In this document: positions 10,291 through 22,750 of the stretch, one piece after another | How the letters are laid out: every line of letters begins with the position of its first letter | Numbering within the stretch: the first letter of the stretch is position 1 | From: Ceriagrion tenellum | Taxonomy: Eukaryota; Arthropoda; Insecta; Odonata; Coenagrionidae | NCBI GenBank assembly: GCA_963169105.1 | Contig: OY720643.1 | Span: 19,192,373 to 19,256,372, forward strand | Length of the DNA: 64,000 nucleotides | Direction: 5' to 3' | Notes under the pieces: generated by a model | The model's database searches: none | What the model saw: the letters and a program-made list of their open reading frames with translations, nothing else | What the model was told of the DNA's origin: nothing | Program-made: the position numbers and the translations under genes

Positions 10291-13200
10291 GCCATTTACT
10301 TATATGCATTTTATGAATTTTATATATCTAACGAATATACGGAATATGTATATTTAGATTATTGACGGTATACATTTTTCGCGTATTTAATTACCCAGAA
10401 CGGTAGCTATCGCATAGGAGGCCATGGTTAAGGAGTTGTAAATTATTCGCATTCTAAATCAGTTCTTCAAAATTGTATTGATATCAATAGCTTGTCAATT
10501 TTTATTTGATCTATTCTCGCTTTATATCTTTTGATACAATCATGATCATGGCAAATGTTCTACACGACGAATTAAAGGCCAAGTACGCCTTAAAAACTGT
10601 CCTTAGAGGATTATCAAATTCACTCGCGAAAATAAGATTCATTGCTGGCCTCTCCTTTGTATTTTGAAATCAAGATATCTGAGAGTAACATCAAGATATC
10701 TGAGAGAGAGAGAGGAGTCCACATCGGGAGATTTGAAGAGGAAGAAATATTTCTCTGCACAATCAGAAATTCCTCTCCGAAGGGCAGGGAAACGAAAGGT
10801 CCCTCCCAGCCTCTTATTTGCATTTCGGCTAGGCTAAAGGCAATACGGTAATCTCGTTGATGTGCTACAACCAATATTATGTTCATGAAATTTAGAAAAG
10901 ATCTTTGCATCCCATTTCTCTGGAAAAGGCGGGAGCTTTGATATTTTCCAAGCCAAATACCAAAGACGCGGGAGTAGCCTCGAGTACGAGTAGCCTCTCT
11001 GAAAGCTATTTTATAATCTGTTTTCATATAAAGGTACTTGGATTCCGAATCCTGTCTCTTTCAATCATCAAACAGAAAGATTTCCCCTAAAGGTTCTCAT
11101 CTCTCACTGCGTTTCTTTGCCTGTTTTTAAAATTAAGGAGAAAAATATGCTTTCTCTTTCAGCTCGTTTCTCGAGGCGCGATATTTTAATTCAAGTTGAC
11201 GAATATTTTACATCAAACAAACAGCAATAAGATTAGTAACTGGATTACGAGATCCTGTATGAATTTGGCTCTCTCTTGCTAAAAATTCTAACGTTTAAGT
11301 GCAGAAATGTGAGCAGAGTAGTGAAAGTAGTGAAAGAGTAAATAAACTGCCGTCTGGATGTCTGAAGCTGGTAGTTTGTACCCCATATCGAAGACGATTT
11401 CGATTTGATTGAATCCGTTGAGATCAAATTATTTAAATGATCGATGAGGTGGCTAGTTTGAAAAGACCTGCTTAAGCTGCAGGCATAAGTTTCTGCTGGA
11501 AATTATTATCAGTAGAGCACTTATTTATACATTAAACTTATGAATAACCGCGCGATAGCCATGTTGGGAGAATCTTTTTTTTGCAAAAAAGTGGACTTTA
11601 CTTTCCTACATCAAGACGCCATATTTTCTCTTTTATATTTTATGAGGTACAGTAATTTGCGCGGGCGTTGACGCAGTTATTTTCGCGGGCGGAGACGCGT
11701 GGTTTGATAATCATATTTTGATGGCTACCTTCTCTGGTATAATGAATTTACATTTTCAGCCTTTCTATTTCGAATGATACATGGGTCCTTGGGATGATTA
11801 ACAAGTCGAGTGAATATTGATGCGTGCACAATTTTGTTGCTTCATTGTAAGAAAATCCCCTCTTGGCGATGAACTAGAAGAGGCACTTTGAATAAAAATA
11901 TTTTGCGTCGTGGCTTTCTAATTACCTAGCTCACATCGTCACCTGTGTGTACTGCAATGATGGAGGTCATCGTTTTAATTTTTGTTTTAACGTTACATTT
12001 ACGTTTTTGAGAGAGACAGCTTTCACTCTTTTACCTAAACTCAGTTCAGTTAAGTCTGCAGTGCAATAGGTGATATTTCCAATAACATTTTGGAATCTGT
12101 ACCTCGACCTTTCACCCGGGTTATTTATTTTTATGTGCTACGGTCAATGCTGCTTCCTATTGATTCCAAAGAGCTAGCGGATGTGGAAGAAGAACTGGCC
12201 TTCTGCCTCTTTTTCACATACCACTGCTCTGACAATAAGTGAAGGCTATTTTGATAGTGTTTTTCTATTTTTTACCGTTCAGTCATATTGATGCTTTGTC
12301 TTATTAATTTTGTTCAGCATGAGTATATTTGACAAAGAATTATTTGGACATTTTTGCACGGAATAAAAGCATTCGGAAAATTTAATTATTGTTTTAGCTT
12401 TTAGAGCAAAAATTCATTCGAGTAATTTTCTGTTCGAAAAAATGACTGAGAATCGTAAATGATATACCTACTTATATAATAAGGACTAAAAAAATTTCAG
12501 TTCTTAGAATTTAGTGGGAGGATAATCTCCCATTTTTAAATTAATTAAGTGCTTCCATGGACAAGAGACTGGCGCAAGTGGAGCCACCTCTGCTCTCCTC
12601 CAGTCAAATTAAAGAAACGTGGAATATCTATTGCAGATGGAGATAAAACCCATTGAGGTCGATTTTCGGCGGAGTGCACGACGGGAATTTAATGCAAAGC
12701 CGATGGAAATGGAATAGAAATGAATCCGCGGTTCGTTTGCTCAGAGTGCCTGGGGGCTTACTTACAGCGATTTTTGGAAGTTTTTTGGTCACGTTTGCGG
12801 GAAAATGGATGCGAATGCCTTCCTTGTCTTTCTAATGTTCGATTTCCTACATGAACAGCAAGACAAACCTGGCAAAACTAGGTTGATGTGGAGATTTGAG
12901 AATTTAGTTCACATCGGAGTAGTGGGCATGTGATTTCCATGGCCCGCCATCCAAATAGTTGAAATAGTAAATTAGTCGATTTCTACCTTATGGATGTGCA
13001 TGCAATTTTCATGTTCATTGTGGAATCGCAACTATGACTGCTTTTATTACTCTATCTTCGGTCTTACGGCAGGGAAAAAAAGCAGGAGTTTATTTGTTAA
13101 CCATCAAACTTGGGACACACGTAGAATTTCACTTTCTCCCGGCGAATGACTGCTGTGAATTCTTCTCGGGCTTCCGTCAGGATAAGATGCTTCATCTTCT
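10291..13200. other. No supported gene; minor repeats
   Basis: No recognised gene. An overlapping pair of open frames (10,620-11,027 minus, 10,642-10,851 plus) has no motif. A short direct duplication containing AAGATATCTGAGAG lies near 10,673-10,709, and a pair of GCGGGCGNNGACGC blocks at 11,661-11,674 and 11,685-11,698. Confidence 0.5.
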
Positions 13201-13202
13201 CT

Positions 13203-13243
13203 AACGCCGTTGTTTCGATGAATGACTTATTCATCTTCATCAG
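13203..13243 (-). ncRNA. Hammerhead-ribozyme-like motif, complete core
   Basis: Minus strand: CTGATGA (13,243-13,237), one extra A, a perfect 7-bp helix II GATGAAT/ATTCATC with an AAGTC loop, GAAAC (13,216-13,212), a six-base loop, GTT (13,205-13,203). All conserved core bases are present (CUGANGA, GAA, A15.1-U16.1). Helix III is two base pairs. Helix I is weak: only a CATC/GATG pairing separated by an internal loop. It sits just 3' of the GIY-YIG remnant, so it belongs to the Penelope-like element. Best conserved of the motifs in this window. Confidence 0.75.
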
Positions 13244-13295
13244 GGCCGTTGATGCCAGGTGTCGATGAGCCGATTAAGATAGTGTCTCTCTCAGG

Positions 13296-13600
13296 TCAGG
13301 TCGATTGTGATTGGCGGAGGCTCTTTTCCTTGTCCGCCATTTTCAAGATCGGGTTCCAGGTCCTACTTAAGTTGAACGCTTGGTTGGTTAGTCTGTCCCA
13401 ATATCCTTTGGACTGGTCGATTAGTTTGGTCTCTTCCCAACGGATGGCATGGTCGAAATTGACGGCATATTCATCAACTACTGACTTCGCAGGTTGACAT
13501 AGTCGGAGGTGCCGTTGATATTATTTAATTCTCTTTTCAATAGTTCAACCAGTCTCACCAATCTCTCCTCTCCGCATTCGCATGATAGGTTATCCCAAAA
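13296..13600 (-). pseudogene. GIY-YIG endonuclease domain of a second Penelope-like element
   Basis: The minus strand reads a CEC-type cysteine motif near 13,585, then (after a frameshift) GEIGETG, stop, TIEKRIK, stop, YQRHLRLCQPAKS, VVDEYAVNFDHAIRWEETKL, IDQSKGYWDRLTNQAFNLSR and TWNPIL, ending at TGA 13,298-13,296. The IGET motif is the YIG half of the GIY-YIG fold; the E-Y/H-A-xxx-DHxIxW and YWxRLxxxAFxL blocks are the C-terminal nuclease helices. Two in-frame stops (probably Arg to TGA and Glu or Gln to TAA) and one frameshift make it a pseudogene. No reverse transcriptase was recognised upstream (above 13,600). A hammerhead motif lies 53 bp downstream, the usual order for this element type. 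It belongs to a different family from the 8-kb copy. Confidence 0.85.
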
Positions 13601-16600
13601 AATTATTTTACTATGACAACTGAGAAGGAAATTAATTTGAAGTGAATTTTCAAATATAACTCCTTACTTGTTGGGGAGTTGCCTTCAACAATTTCACTTT
13701 CGGTGTTTTAAAATACGTCACGGAGATAAAAATGGCCATTGTATTATTTTCATCATAACAACATGAAGTATTTTTCCCTCGTCTCCTGTAATGTCATTGC
13801 ACCCTTATCTGGAACATTGACTACAGAAGGATGACTCAAATTTAGGAGGGAACACTTTGTGAAAAATATTCTATTCCTGGAAGACTTAGCGATCGAAAAT
13901 TAATCCAAACTTGGAGTTCATAAAAGGGAAGAGGATACATAAAGGCAGTCCAACATGCTTGGGATTTTTAATATACGGCAGTTCAATAATTTGCATACAT
14001 TATGAAGACCAACTGGTAGTTCTTAATTATGCGTCCATTTCGGAAAACATAGCGTAGGGATATTCGATGTTCCTCTTCACTCATAATTTTCAGTATTTAC
14101 ATTAAAATGTCCGTAAATAATAAATGGAAAAATTATAAAAGGTATTCTCGTGCAAGGTAAAATGTACGCTATGCAATCTGATGATTCTTTGACTTTGGCA
14201 GGGAAGAAAGATTCGATGAAAATGCTCAACCTCATTCATGGAAAAACTAAAGAATTATAACATTTCGTAAAATGTAAATGAGTGAAAAAAAGTTTGAGTA
14301 AGAGAGAAATAGAAAAAGGACACCATTAATATTTCATAGCTGAAGCTGGAAAAAGTGGGAGAAGTAATAAATACGTAGTGGGCAGACTTGACGGTGTTCA
14401 ATCAGAAAATGTCTGCTTGCGACCAGGAATAAAAGCTATGATGTAAGGTAGTGCTTCATCACAACTTCCATTTGGCGATACTTAAACATTTATTTGAAGA
14501 TGGAATAATATAAAGCAATTGAATGCATAAACATAGAGGTAATATTGTGAGTTTAAAAAAATTGATAACGATATAATAAACTGAGATCGTCACCGATTTA
14601 AAGGTTCTTTGAAGGTGCGGGGAGAGTAGATGTTGCATGAAAATACCGCGGGGTAGAAAATACAAGCTATTTGGATGCATTCGAGAATAAAATAGCATCC
14701 AAAAATCAATAATGAAAAAACCTATGAGAACAATTAGCGTGGAAGACCTAAATTGGAATAATTTTGGTGATTTTGGAGAGAATTCAGAACTTTGATGAAA
14801 TAAAGCGGTTATTTGAGAAAAGAATGAAGTGCAGAGCTGAAAGATACCAATCTTTAGATTTGTTACTGTTGTTGATGTCAGTTACAACTTACAAATCCAC
14901 CACTATGCTCCTCGCGCCATGAGGAAAAATCGGTATAATGGGCACCTTGTATACTCCAAAAGAAACTAATATTGATAAATTTACATCCTATTGCTTGTTA
15001 TGCGACAGATTTTGGCGTTTGAAATTTTATCAATAATAAAAAGAGACAGTTGAGCCAGAAAATATCAGCTCCTCAAATGTATATTCTCTTGTGAATATAG
15101 ATAAATCAAAGGCACAGAGAAAAAGGGAAGAAATATTCTGAGAAAAATCCTGGGACCTCTGAAAGCAAAGAAAATGTAGAGTTCAAACATGCATGGAGAC
15201 TTTTTAAAGAATGAAATAAGAAAAAATGCGAGAGACGATAAGCAAAAGAATAGCTATGTTCCTCAGCCAAATAATGATATTTGACCACAGTAGACTCACG
15301 GAATGAATTTTTAATCGTATTAAAAACACTAATGGTGGCAACCATTTGTCAAACGAAGTCGTCGAAGAGATGGGGATAAATGAAGGCCAAATACAAGAGA
15401 AAACAGCTGTTAGATGATTGAATCAAAACTTCAAGAGTTTCTGAAAGAAAATAACACTTAAGAAGAGAAGAGAACACAAAGCAAAGAGAAATGTGGGAGA
15501 GAAAGAAAATAAGAGGCATACAGAGGAAGGGAATCCAAAATGTTTTTCAGCTTCTCATAATTTGATTTAAATGTAAGTAATTAAAACAATTAAATTTGTA
15601 ATTTCCCTCGCATTTGTTGATGGCGTCATAGAACAGCTACGATCCTCTTGGATTACACTACTTTGTGAGATAGAATGGTCGATAGAGTCTAGTGCGCTGT
15701 ATTTGCTTTTGTATTTATGGTTAAAATGGCGTCTGGTTCGCCTGCAGCGTCAATAAAGATAGTCGCTCATGGAGAGCGCAGTATTCGCATATTATGGACC
15801 CGATACTGCTTGAATGTTTTGCTTCTCCAGCAATAACTTTGGCACACACTAGGTAAATTGCTCAAATAGAGAATCGCTCAGTCGTACACTGGATGATTAT
15901 TGCAGGCACTATGACCGGCATTAGGCGATGCAACTCGGTTTAGAGTTGCGTAATATTTTCTCCCGAATTTGAAATTGTATAACATGCCTGTAATTTTTCC
16001 TTAGGTGGCGTGTGGCTTCAAATCCCTGGGTCATGACTGAGTTAGTACGTTAAAATAAACTCCCCCAGCGAAACAGTGAAGGTATATTACCATAATATTG
16101 AAATTAAAAGAAGTAGTTCGTTTCATGATGCTCAATAATATTGCCTCTGGGTAGAAAATTCTTTTGTTTTCTATTTAGAGGATTGTACGCCGTAAAATTT
16201 TTATGAAAGAATCCATAAAATTAACCATATAAGCTTTGTGAACGTAATGCAAAAATTAAGAGAATCCTTAACATATGAGCAGTTGGAATAAAACATTTAC
16301 CTTCTTAGTTTTTATCGATGACCTGAAGAAGTTATCTCGTATAATTCTCAAATTACTGAACTGAACAATGAATCATGTAAATATTTAGATGAAAACATTT
16401 TTGCCTAACAGCACTGAAAATGAAAATCTCAATAACAATTTACCGATTTCTTTAGCTTGTCTAATTGGAAAGCCAACTTGGGTTTTTACGGGGTCAATAT
16501 TGACATATATGCACAAAGTTTGGTAAATAAAAGTGAGTGTTTCCCTAAAAAACCTCTCAAAATGAAGTTATTACGAATGATATCTGCTATCAAAAACTAA

Positions 16601-18709
16601 CCCACCCTGAGCACCTCCTCCATTTTAAAATTCCTCGCTTAATTAGAATAACTGGAGATGAGAAGTTGTGTAGTTGACAGGTTGATATTCAAAACTTCCC
16701 CATAATCCAAATCTAATCAAGAAGCGGATATATTGATCACGATCTGAGAGGAGATCTTGGTCAAAAGTTGATGTACTTATTTATTTGGACATTGGATCTG
16801 AGGAATTGCAATAAGTAAAACGCCCCAAGATTTAGTAGAATCATATATTTTGTGTGAAAATCAAATTAAGAAACATTCACACGGTGTATTAAACCTTTAT
16901 CAGTAACGCAAATAGTACTTATGCTTAGTTATTGTATTGATATCCATTCAATATGAACATTTTTTAGATTTTCGAGTGTGTTCATTTTTAAAATGAGTCG
17001 ATTTTGTACCCTTATTTAAAATTTCTCCTGCGACATTTTATTTGAGAGAAATATATGAAAATTGGTGGATATCAATAAGACATTCATTCATCTTGTCGAA
17101 GATAGGACGAGGAAATCTTTTTAGTGCGTGTAGAAAGGGAAGTGTCTATTCTTCACCGTATAAATGAAAGAAGGGCTGTTTTTATATCGTAACGGAATGA
17201 AAAAAGTTAATTTTTACAAAATATATAAAAATTTATACTTATTTCTTATAAATTTTTGATATTTTTATGTCTACTTAAAGGACAACGATGCCGGAAATAA
17301 ATGAAAGAATATGCTCAAGAATTAGAGGTGAGATCAACTTGGGTGCACACGAAGACGATTACTTAAGGAGGAAATGTTGACGAAGATTTGTACAATTTGG
17401 GTGTTGAGAATGAAGGCGATTATTATCATTTAGGAAGAGGAATTTATTTCATGGAAGTAAGTATTTAAGATAATGAGATTCAATTAGCATTAATGATCAC
17501 ATGAATTGCAAATCTGCTTGCATAAATGGCATTTATGGCAAGAAACCCTTCTGTGATGATAATATATATTCCATTTGGATAATTACTCCCTAAAGAAAGA
17601 TTAAAGTACTTTACCCGTAGTTTCGTTTGGCCTCGTGATTGCGGGAAAATAATTTTCATAATATTAAGTTAACTGGGTGCTCTTCCAGATTTCCGCACAG
17701 AACTCTTCAGATTTGTTAAATTTATTCAATTTTTTACTTTTCCAACTATTAAATTTAACAAAAAATTAATCAGTTGAAGGATGATACCAGATTAACATTC
17801 TCTTCTTGTAGAAAATTTTTTTCTGAATTAAAAGTAGTTCTATATACTTCTGAATTTTCTAATTGGTAATCATTCATATCATCGGTCTAAATTAGCCATT
17901 TCATCTATGCTATACAGTTTAATGCAACGAGACACCCTCACCAACAGCGTGCCGTAAGGAGTTGCTTTATCATGACTGATAAGTTCGTGTTTTCGCATTA
18001 GCAAACCAAGAATTTTTCCCTAAGTATACTCCGGGCAGGTAAACTGACCTGCTCAAATCTCTAGTGCTGTATCCTTTAACTCCCGTGAACTCGGTCGAGA
18101 ACTGCGAGGTTATACCATTCAGGAGGGTTGCCGTGAACGGTCCCGGGAAGTTTGTTATTCAAAAAGAGAGAACGAAGTCATGTACATGTTCTCTAGAGCC
18201 AGAGGTGTACTTGAGTGCAAAATTGCAAGAAATTTCCACACATAGTGCACCGTACCCTGTGCCCCACGTGTATCTCCTAGAACTTCCTCCCATGTGGAAG
18301 AGATTTCTTCCATGGCTGATGGGGAAAATTGTTTTTATCCCCACTGAAAGCAGAGGAGCAAGAGTGATTGAATGACTACGAGTATTCTGTGCGACGGAGA
18401 AAACGTTATCGCGATAGCCCCGGCACTTTGGTGGCAGTGAAGAGCTCATCCGCGAATTCCTCTCATTACCGACCCCATCCCAGCGTGGGTTAAAATATGA
18501 CTGAGGAGCAATTCTTGAGTTTTTCTCTATAAACCTAAGTAATGAATGTGAATGAATGAAATTTAGAAGAAATACCATTGGTAACTTTCTTTTGTGTGGA
18601 CAGCCAATATAAATTTCAAGAAAATCACCCTTTTCAAAATAAGCAAAAAATAAGTTTTATGTATGAAGAAAAAACAGGACGGATAGTAGTAATATGGTTT
18701 CAATATAAT

Positions 18710-18715
<6 letters not shown>
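13601..18715. other. No supported gene
   Basis: About 5 kb of AT-rich sequence without a recognised gene or element. Overlapping open frames at 18,064-18,375 (+) and 18,159-18,578 (-) lie in a slightly GC-richer patch but show no motif. A B-box-like GGCTTCAAATCCC at about 16,013 is not supported by a tRNA head. Confidence 0.5.

Positions 18716-18764
<49 letters not shown>
18716..18764. repeat. TA dinucleotide microsatellite
   Basis: An uninterrupted run of TA repeats (about 24 units) borders the left arm of the perfect inverted repeat. Confidence 0.95.
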
Positions 18765-18768
<4 letters not shown>

Positions 18769-18953
18769 TTTGCCAGAGGAAGGCAGACGACAAACACAGA
18801 AAACAAAAAAATGATGAACACACTTACAAAGTCTTCGCTCTTGCGACCAAGGTGCTAGTGGCACCGAAATATCAAGAAACTTTGTAAGTGTGTTCATCAT
18901 TTTTTTGTTTTCTGTGTTTGTCGTCTGCCTTCCTCTGGCAAACTTTTATATAT
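18758..18953. repeat. Perfect 75-bp inverted repeat (long hairpin)
   Basis: Arms 18,758-18,832 and 18,879-18,953 are exact reverse complements over 75 bases. The 46-base loop holds a smaller stem GGTGC/GCACC. The arms have no recognised coding content. Left of it is a TA microsatellite; right, after 25 bases, another TA tract. Transcribed, it would give a long perfect double-stranded RNA. It may be a young foldback transposon that inserts at TA repeats, a hairpin-RNA source, or an assembly artefact from a fold-back read. Confidence 0.95.
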
Positions 18954-18974
18954 TCGTCACCTAAGTGATCCTAA

Positions 18975-18978
<4 letters not shown>

Positions 18979-19008
<30 letters not shown>
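18979..19008. repeat. TA dinucleotide microsatellite
   Basis: A second TA-repeat tract of about 14 units on the right side of the inverted repeat. Confidence 0.9.
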
Positions 19009-19010
<2 letters not shown>

Positions 19011-19619
19011 CTCCACAATTACATGTAGAACAGTGTACTTAATTTACATGTTTTACCGTCCCGATGGTATTTTGTTGCACCCTCTGTTACTGGGATTTGA
19101 ACAATTTGATGGAAGTAACCCCTGCCAAAGTAACATTAGGTAACCCTTCAGGTGACCCTTAGGTTATACTGCTTGCAAAAGGTGCTTTTTCAAACATACT
19201 TAAATGAAAGTGCATACAAGACAGCAAAAGTTGTAATGCACATTAATGAAGCGTAGAAATAAAAAGCATGCCTTGTACTGTACGTTAATCCGATCATGTA
19301 GGAACCCTCTAAACCGTTCTGGTGTCCCTTACACGGCCAAGGCAGCTAGCTGTGTAGCGAGTAGCATATTTGATCACTGTAGATCTTTTTTAGGATAGAG
19401 GGTAGGGCAGAGAGTAGGACAGCTAGTGGGTCCAATCGGATACCATCGCGAAAAAAAATTAATAGAAAAAATATCCAAGAAAGTGTTAAGTCTAACGAGA
19501 ACAGTAAGAGGCCAGTTTAAAAAAATAGCAGTAATGTAACTTGGAATATACCTAAGAAAGCGAGTTGTAATGAGAATACACTTTCCGGGAATACGCTGAT
19601 TGATAAATCCTTTTCTGTC

Positions 19620-22363
19620 GTGGTAGTAAACTGCCGTAGCTTAAGAAATTAAGTAGCTGACTTCTACCATCTAATTGAAACTACTGACGCAGACTTAATT
19701 ATAGGGAAGGAAAGTTGGTTGTGCAAACAAATCGCAGATAATGAAGTATTCCCGAAAAATTTCAGTTTATAGAAAAGATAGAGTCGAAAGAACCGGGGGA
19801 GGAGTTTTTATTGCAGTGAAGGATTGTTATATTAGTAGGAGGGAGTCATTTTTCGACGGCCAGGTAGAAAGCGTATGGTGCTCCATTCAAAATCCTAAAG
19901 CAAAAAAAAATCTGTGTGCGCATATTATAGGCCACCAGATACCCATGTAAGCTCAATATTAGGACTAGAAAGTCAACTCAGTCAATTAACCACTCAAGAA
20001 AACGACTGTCATACTATAATCGGTGGGGATTTCAATCTTCCATCCTTAGACTGGAACACGTACAGTTTTATCACTGGGGGGAAAGACAAAGACCTTTGTG
20101 AGTCACTTCTGTATACATTCACATCTCACTCACTGCATCAACTAGTCACTGCTCTAACTAGAGGAAAAAATACCCTTGACCTTTTAGCGACAAATATTCC
20201 ACACATGGTTGTAAACATAGGTACTTATAAGGGAATAAGTGACCACAAGATAGTTAAAGCTTACTTCTCCATGAGCATGACCAAGAAACATAATCCACTA
20301 AGAAAAATCTACTTCTTTGATAAGGCTGACTACGAAGGTATGAAACGAGAGTTGCAAAGTTCATTTACTAATTTTCAAAAAATAAGTATCAACAGTAATA
20401 CTGACGTTTTGTGGAATACTTTCCTCAATGTTACAGGATCAGTAGTTAGCAAATACATACTAAGTAAATGGAAAAGAGCCAATGCAGAGCCTAGGTGGTA
20501 TAACGCGGAGGTTAGGAAAACATTAAAGCACCAGACAACATGTCATGCTAGGCTAAAAAGGGCAAAAATAAACATACCCTCCGAAGAAATATACACAGTC
20601 ACCGAAAATTACAAAATATGTAAACTCTTAGCAAAAAAAGCGTGCCGAAGGACGTTAGCTGATTTCAAAAGTAAATTACTGGGAGAACACTTGAACGATA
20701 GTCCCAAGGCATTTTGGTCGTATGTTAGGGACACTCAAGGAAATAAATCAACAGTACACACGCTTAAGAATATCAATGGGGAAAAGCTAACCAACAGTCT
20801 ACAAAAAGCCAATTCGTTAAACTCATTCTTCCAAAGCATTTTCAGTATTTATACACCACATCTTTTCGATCCGCAGCCAGTTCGTTCCCAAACATTTATG
20901 CCTGAAATTATTATAACTTGTTGCGGCATAGAACATCAGCTAAAAAATATCAACCCCAACAAATCCCCTGGTCCAGATCAAATACCTGCTCGCGTATATA
21001 AAACATTGGCATCAGGCATAGCGCCTTACTTAGAATTAATATTTACCAAATTTTTAGTAGATCACGTAGTGCCTAAGGACTGGAGAGTAGCAAATGTCAC
21101 ACCTATATTCAAAAGCGGCGACAGGGAAGACCCTAGTAACTGTAGGCCTATTTCTCTCACATCCATTTTGTGTAAGGTATTTGAACACATAATCGTAAGC
21201 TCCATTATGAGTCATTTAGATATGGAGGAATTATTAATAAAAAACCAATACAGATTTCGAAAGGGTAGATCTTGCGAAACCCAATTGGCCCTCTTCGTTC
21301 ATGACATCTTACTCTCGGGTGAAAATAATGTTCAAGTTGACGCGATATTCCTCGATTTTAAGAAAGGTTTCGATAAGGTATCTCACATTAAGTTACTCTC
21401 AAAACTAGAAGCATATGGAATGGATAAAAAAATTATTAGTTGGATTAATCAATTCTTACATGGGAGGGAACAAAGGGCTGTCATAGATGGTATCATGTCA
21501 AACACAGCGTAACATCGGGTGTTCCTAAGGGAAGTGTCATTGGTCCACTTTTATTTCTCTTATACATAAATGATATTAGCAACGTCGTTAAAAGTAAGCT
21601 TAGACACTTCGCAGACGACGCGGTTGTGTATAGGGGTATTACCAATTCCAAAGATAGCGACTTTTTAACAGTCGACCTACTTGCTATTCATGCTTGGTGC
21701 GAAAAGTGGCAGATGGAACTAAACATAAAAAAGTGCGTAGCAGTTAGCTTTTGGAAAAAGAAAAATAGGCCAGTTAGGGCTTACAGAATTAATAATACGG
21801 AAGTTATTCACGCCGAATCTGTTAAGTTCTTAGGAGTTACAATTACTCACGACATATCTTGGGGAAAACACATTCGGGAAATATGCGGTCAAGCATACAG
21901 GAAGCTAGGCTTTATCAAGAGAGTACTCGGAAAATGTGATGAGAAAGTGAAAGAACGTTGTTATTTTTCAATCGTTAGGCCTCACCTGGAATATGCTGCC
22001 AGTGTATGGGATCCATATGAAGCGGGGTTAATATTGGAATTAGATCGCGTGCAGCGAAGAGGAGCTAGGTTTGAGAAACGATGCTATGATAAGTTTGCCA
22101 GTGTGTCTGGATTGTTAGAAGAATTGGGATGGGAATCGCTATCACAGCGTAGATTAAATTATAGGCTTAACCTCCTAAATAAATTTCAGGAAAATCATTT
22201 CTCTGACGACGTGAAGAACATACTATTAACCCCCTCGTAGTACGGCAGATTAGATTGCGCCAATAAAATTAGAGAGATAGATTGTAGAATCGAGAGGTAT
22301 AAAATGTCATTTTTCCCGCGTACAATTCTTTACCATAACAGCTGTGATCGTCGTCATGAATAG
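19620..22363 (+). pseudogene. LINE ORF2: endonuclease plus reverse transcriptase (broken)
   Basis: Endonuclease: NCRSLRN (19,629 on), ESWL, then after frameshifts CAYYRPPDT, GGDFNLPSLDW (Asp at 20,028), LDLLATN, and catalytic SDH (20,238-20,246). Reverse transcriptase: NKSPGPDQIPARVYK, DWRVANVTPIFKSGD, NCRPISLTSIL, DAIFLDFKKGFDKVSH (motif A), TSGVPKGSVIGPLLF, and FADD (21,608-21,619, catalytic Asp pair intact). Thumb: KFLGVTITHDISWGKHI; then RPHLEYAASVWDPY, RVQRRGARF and a C-terminus FFPRTILYHN. In an intact copy the protein nicks DNA and reverse-transcribes its own RNA there. Lesions: TAA at 19,650 (AAA expected), frameshift near 19,760, slip in a run of nine A's at 19,902-19,910, one-base loss near 21,510 and TAG at 22,238. 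Both enzyme cores remain readable, but this copy cannot make a full protein. Confidence 0.9.
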
Positions 22364-22415
22364 TGCAAATAGTGAGATCAGCTAGATTGTAGATCTCTTT
22401 CTTCATATTTTTTAC

Positions 22416-22500
22416 GTTCTTATTATGCATGATGTAAATATTGATGTTCTTATTTATGCATGATGTAAATATTGATGTTCTTATTTATGCATGATATTTT
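22416..22500 (+). repeat. 31-bp tandem repeat, about 2.7 copies
   Basis: The unit contains GTTCTTATTTATGCATGATG followed by TAAATATTGAT. Copies start at about 22,416, 22,446 and 22,477; the last is cut short. It lies in the 3' UTR of the CR1/L2-type LINE. Confidence 0.9.
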
Positions 22501-22750
22501 GAATCTGTAGTAGTAGTCCTTGTGCTCCTTGCATGTTGGAACAATTGACGATAGAATGCTTCTTGGTTAGTAGATTTTAATGGGCGCGTTGTATGTGTGG
22601 TACGCTGGTTTCAATGTGGTTTCGGTGTTCTGCCGTAAAATTAATGCATGCCTGGTGTGGAAGCACCCCCTGCCACACACACTTTAGGTGGCTTGCAGGG
22701 TTTGACGTAGATGTTGATGTACTGCAATATATGCAGTGGCCATATTTTAA

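Larger units (their letters stand above)
19600..22750 (+). mobile_element. CR1/L2-type LINE retrotransposon, nearly full ORF2
   Basis: This is the best-preserved element here: an apurinic-type endonuclease, reverse transcriptase, C-terminal region and 3' UTR in order. The 5' limit is unclear; no first ORF is recognised and sequence related to the element may start near 19,330. The 3' UTR ends with CCCCTGCCACAC...GGTGGCTTGCAGGG and GTAGATGTTGATGTA at about 22,665-22,720, the same ending as the truncated copies at 25.9 and 53.6 kb. A 31-bp tandem repeat is in the 3' UTR. Insertion duplications were not identified. Few lesions suggest fairly recent activity of the family. Confidence 0.85.

Noticed and set aside
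15727..15837. 36-codon frame starting in a good initiation context
   Set aside because: Too short and without known relatives; a chance frame is as likely.
16003..16035. B-box-like GGCTTCAAATCCC
   Set aside because: No tRNA-like head or A box at the right distance and no matching SINE body elsewhere in the window.
18064..18578. Overlapping open frames of 103 (+) and 139 (-) codons
   Set aside because: They overlap on opposite strands in a GC-richer patch; neither has a domain, signal or splice context I recognise.
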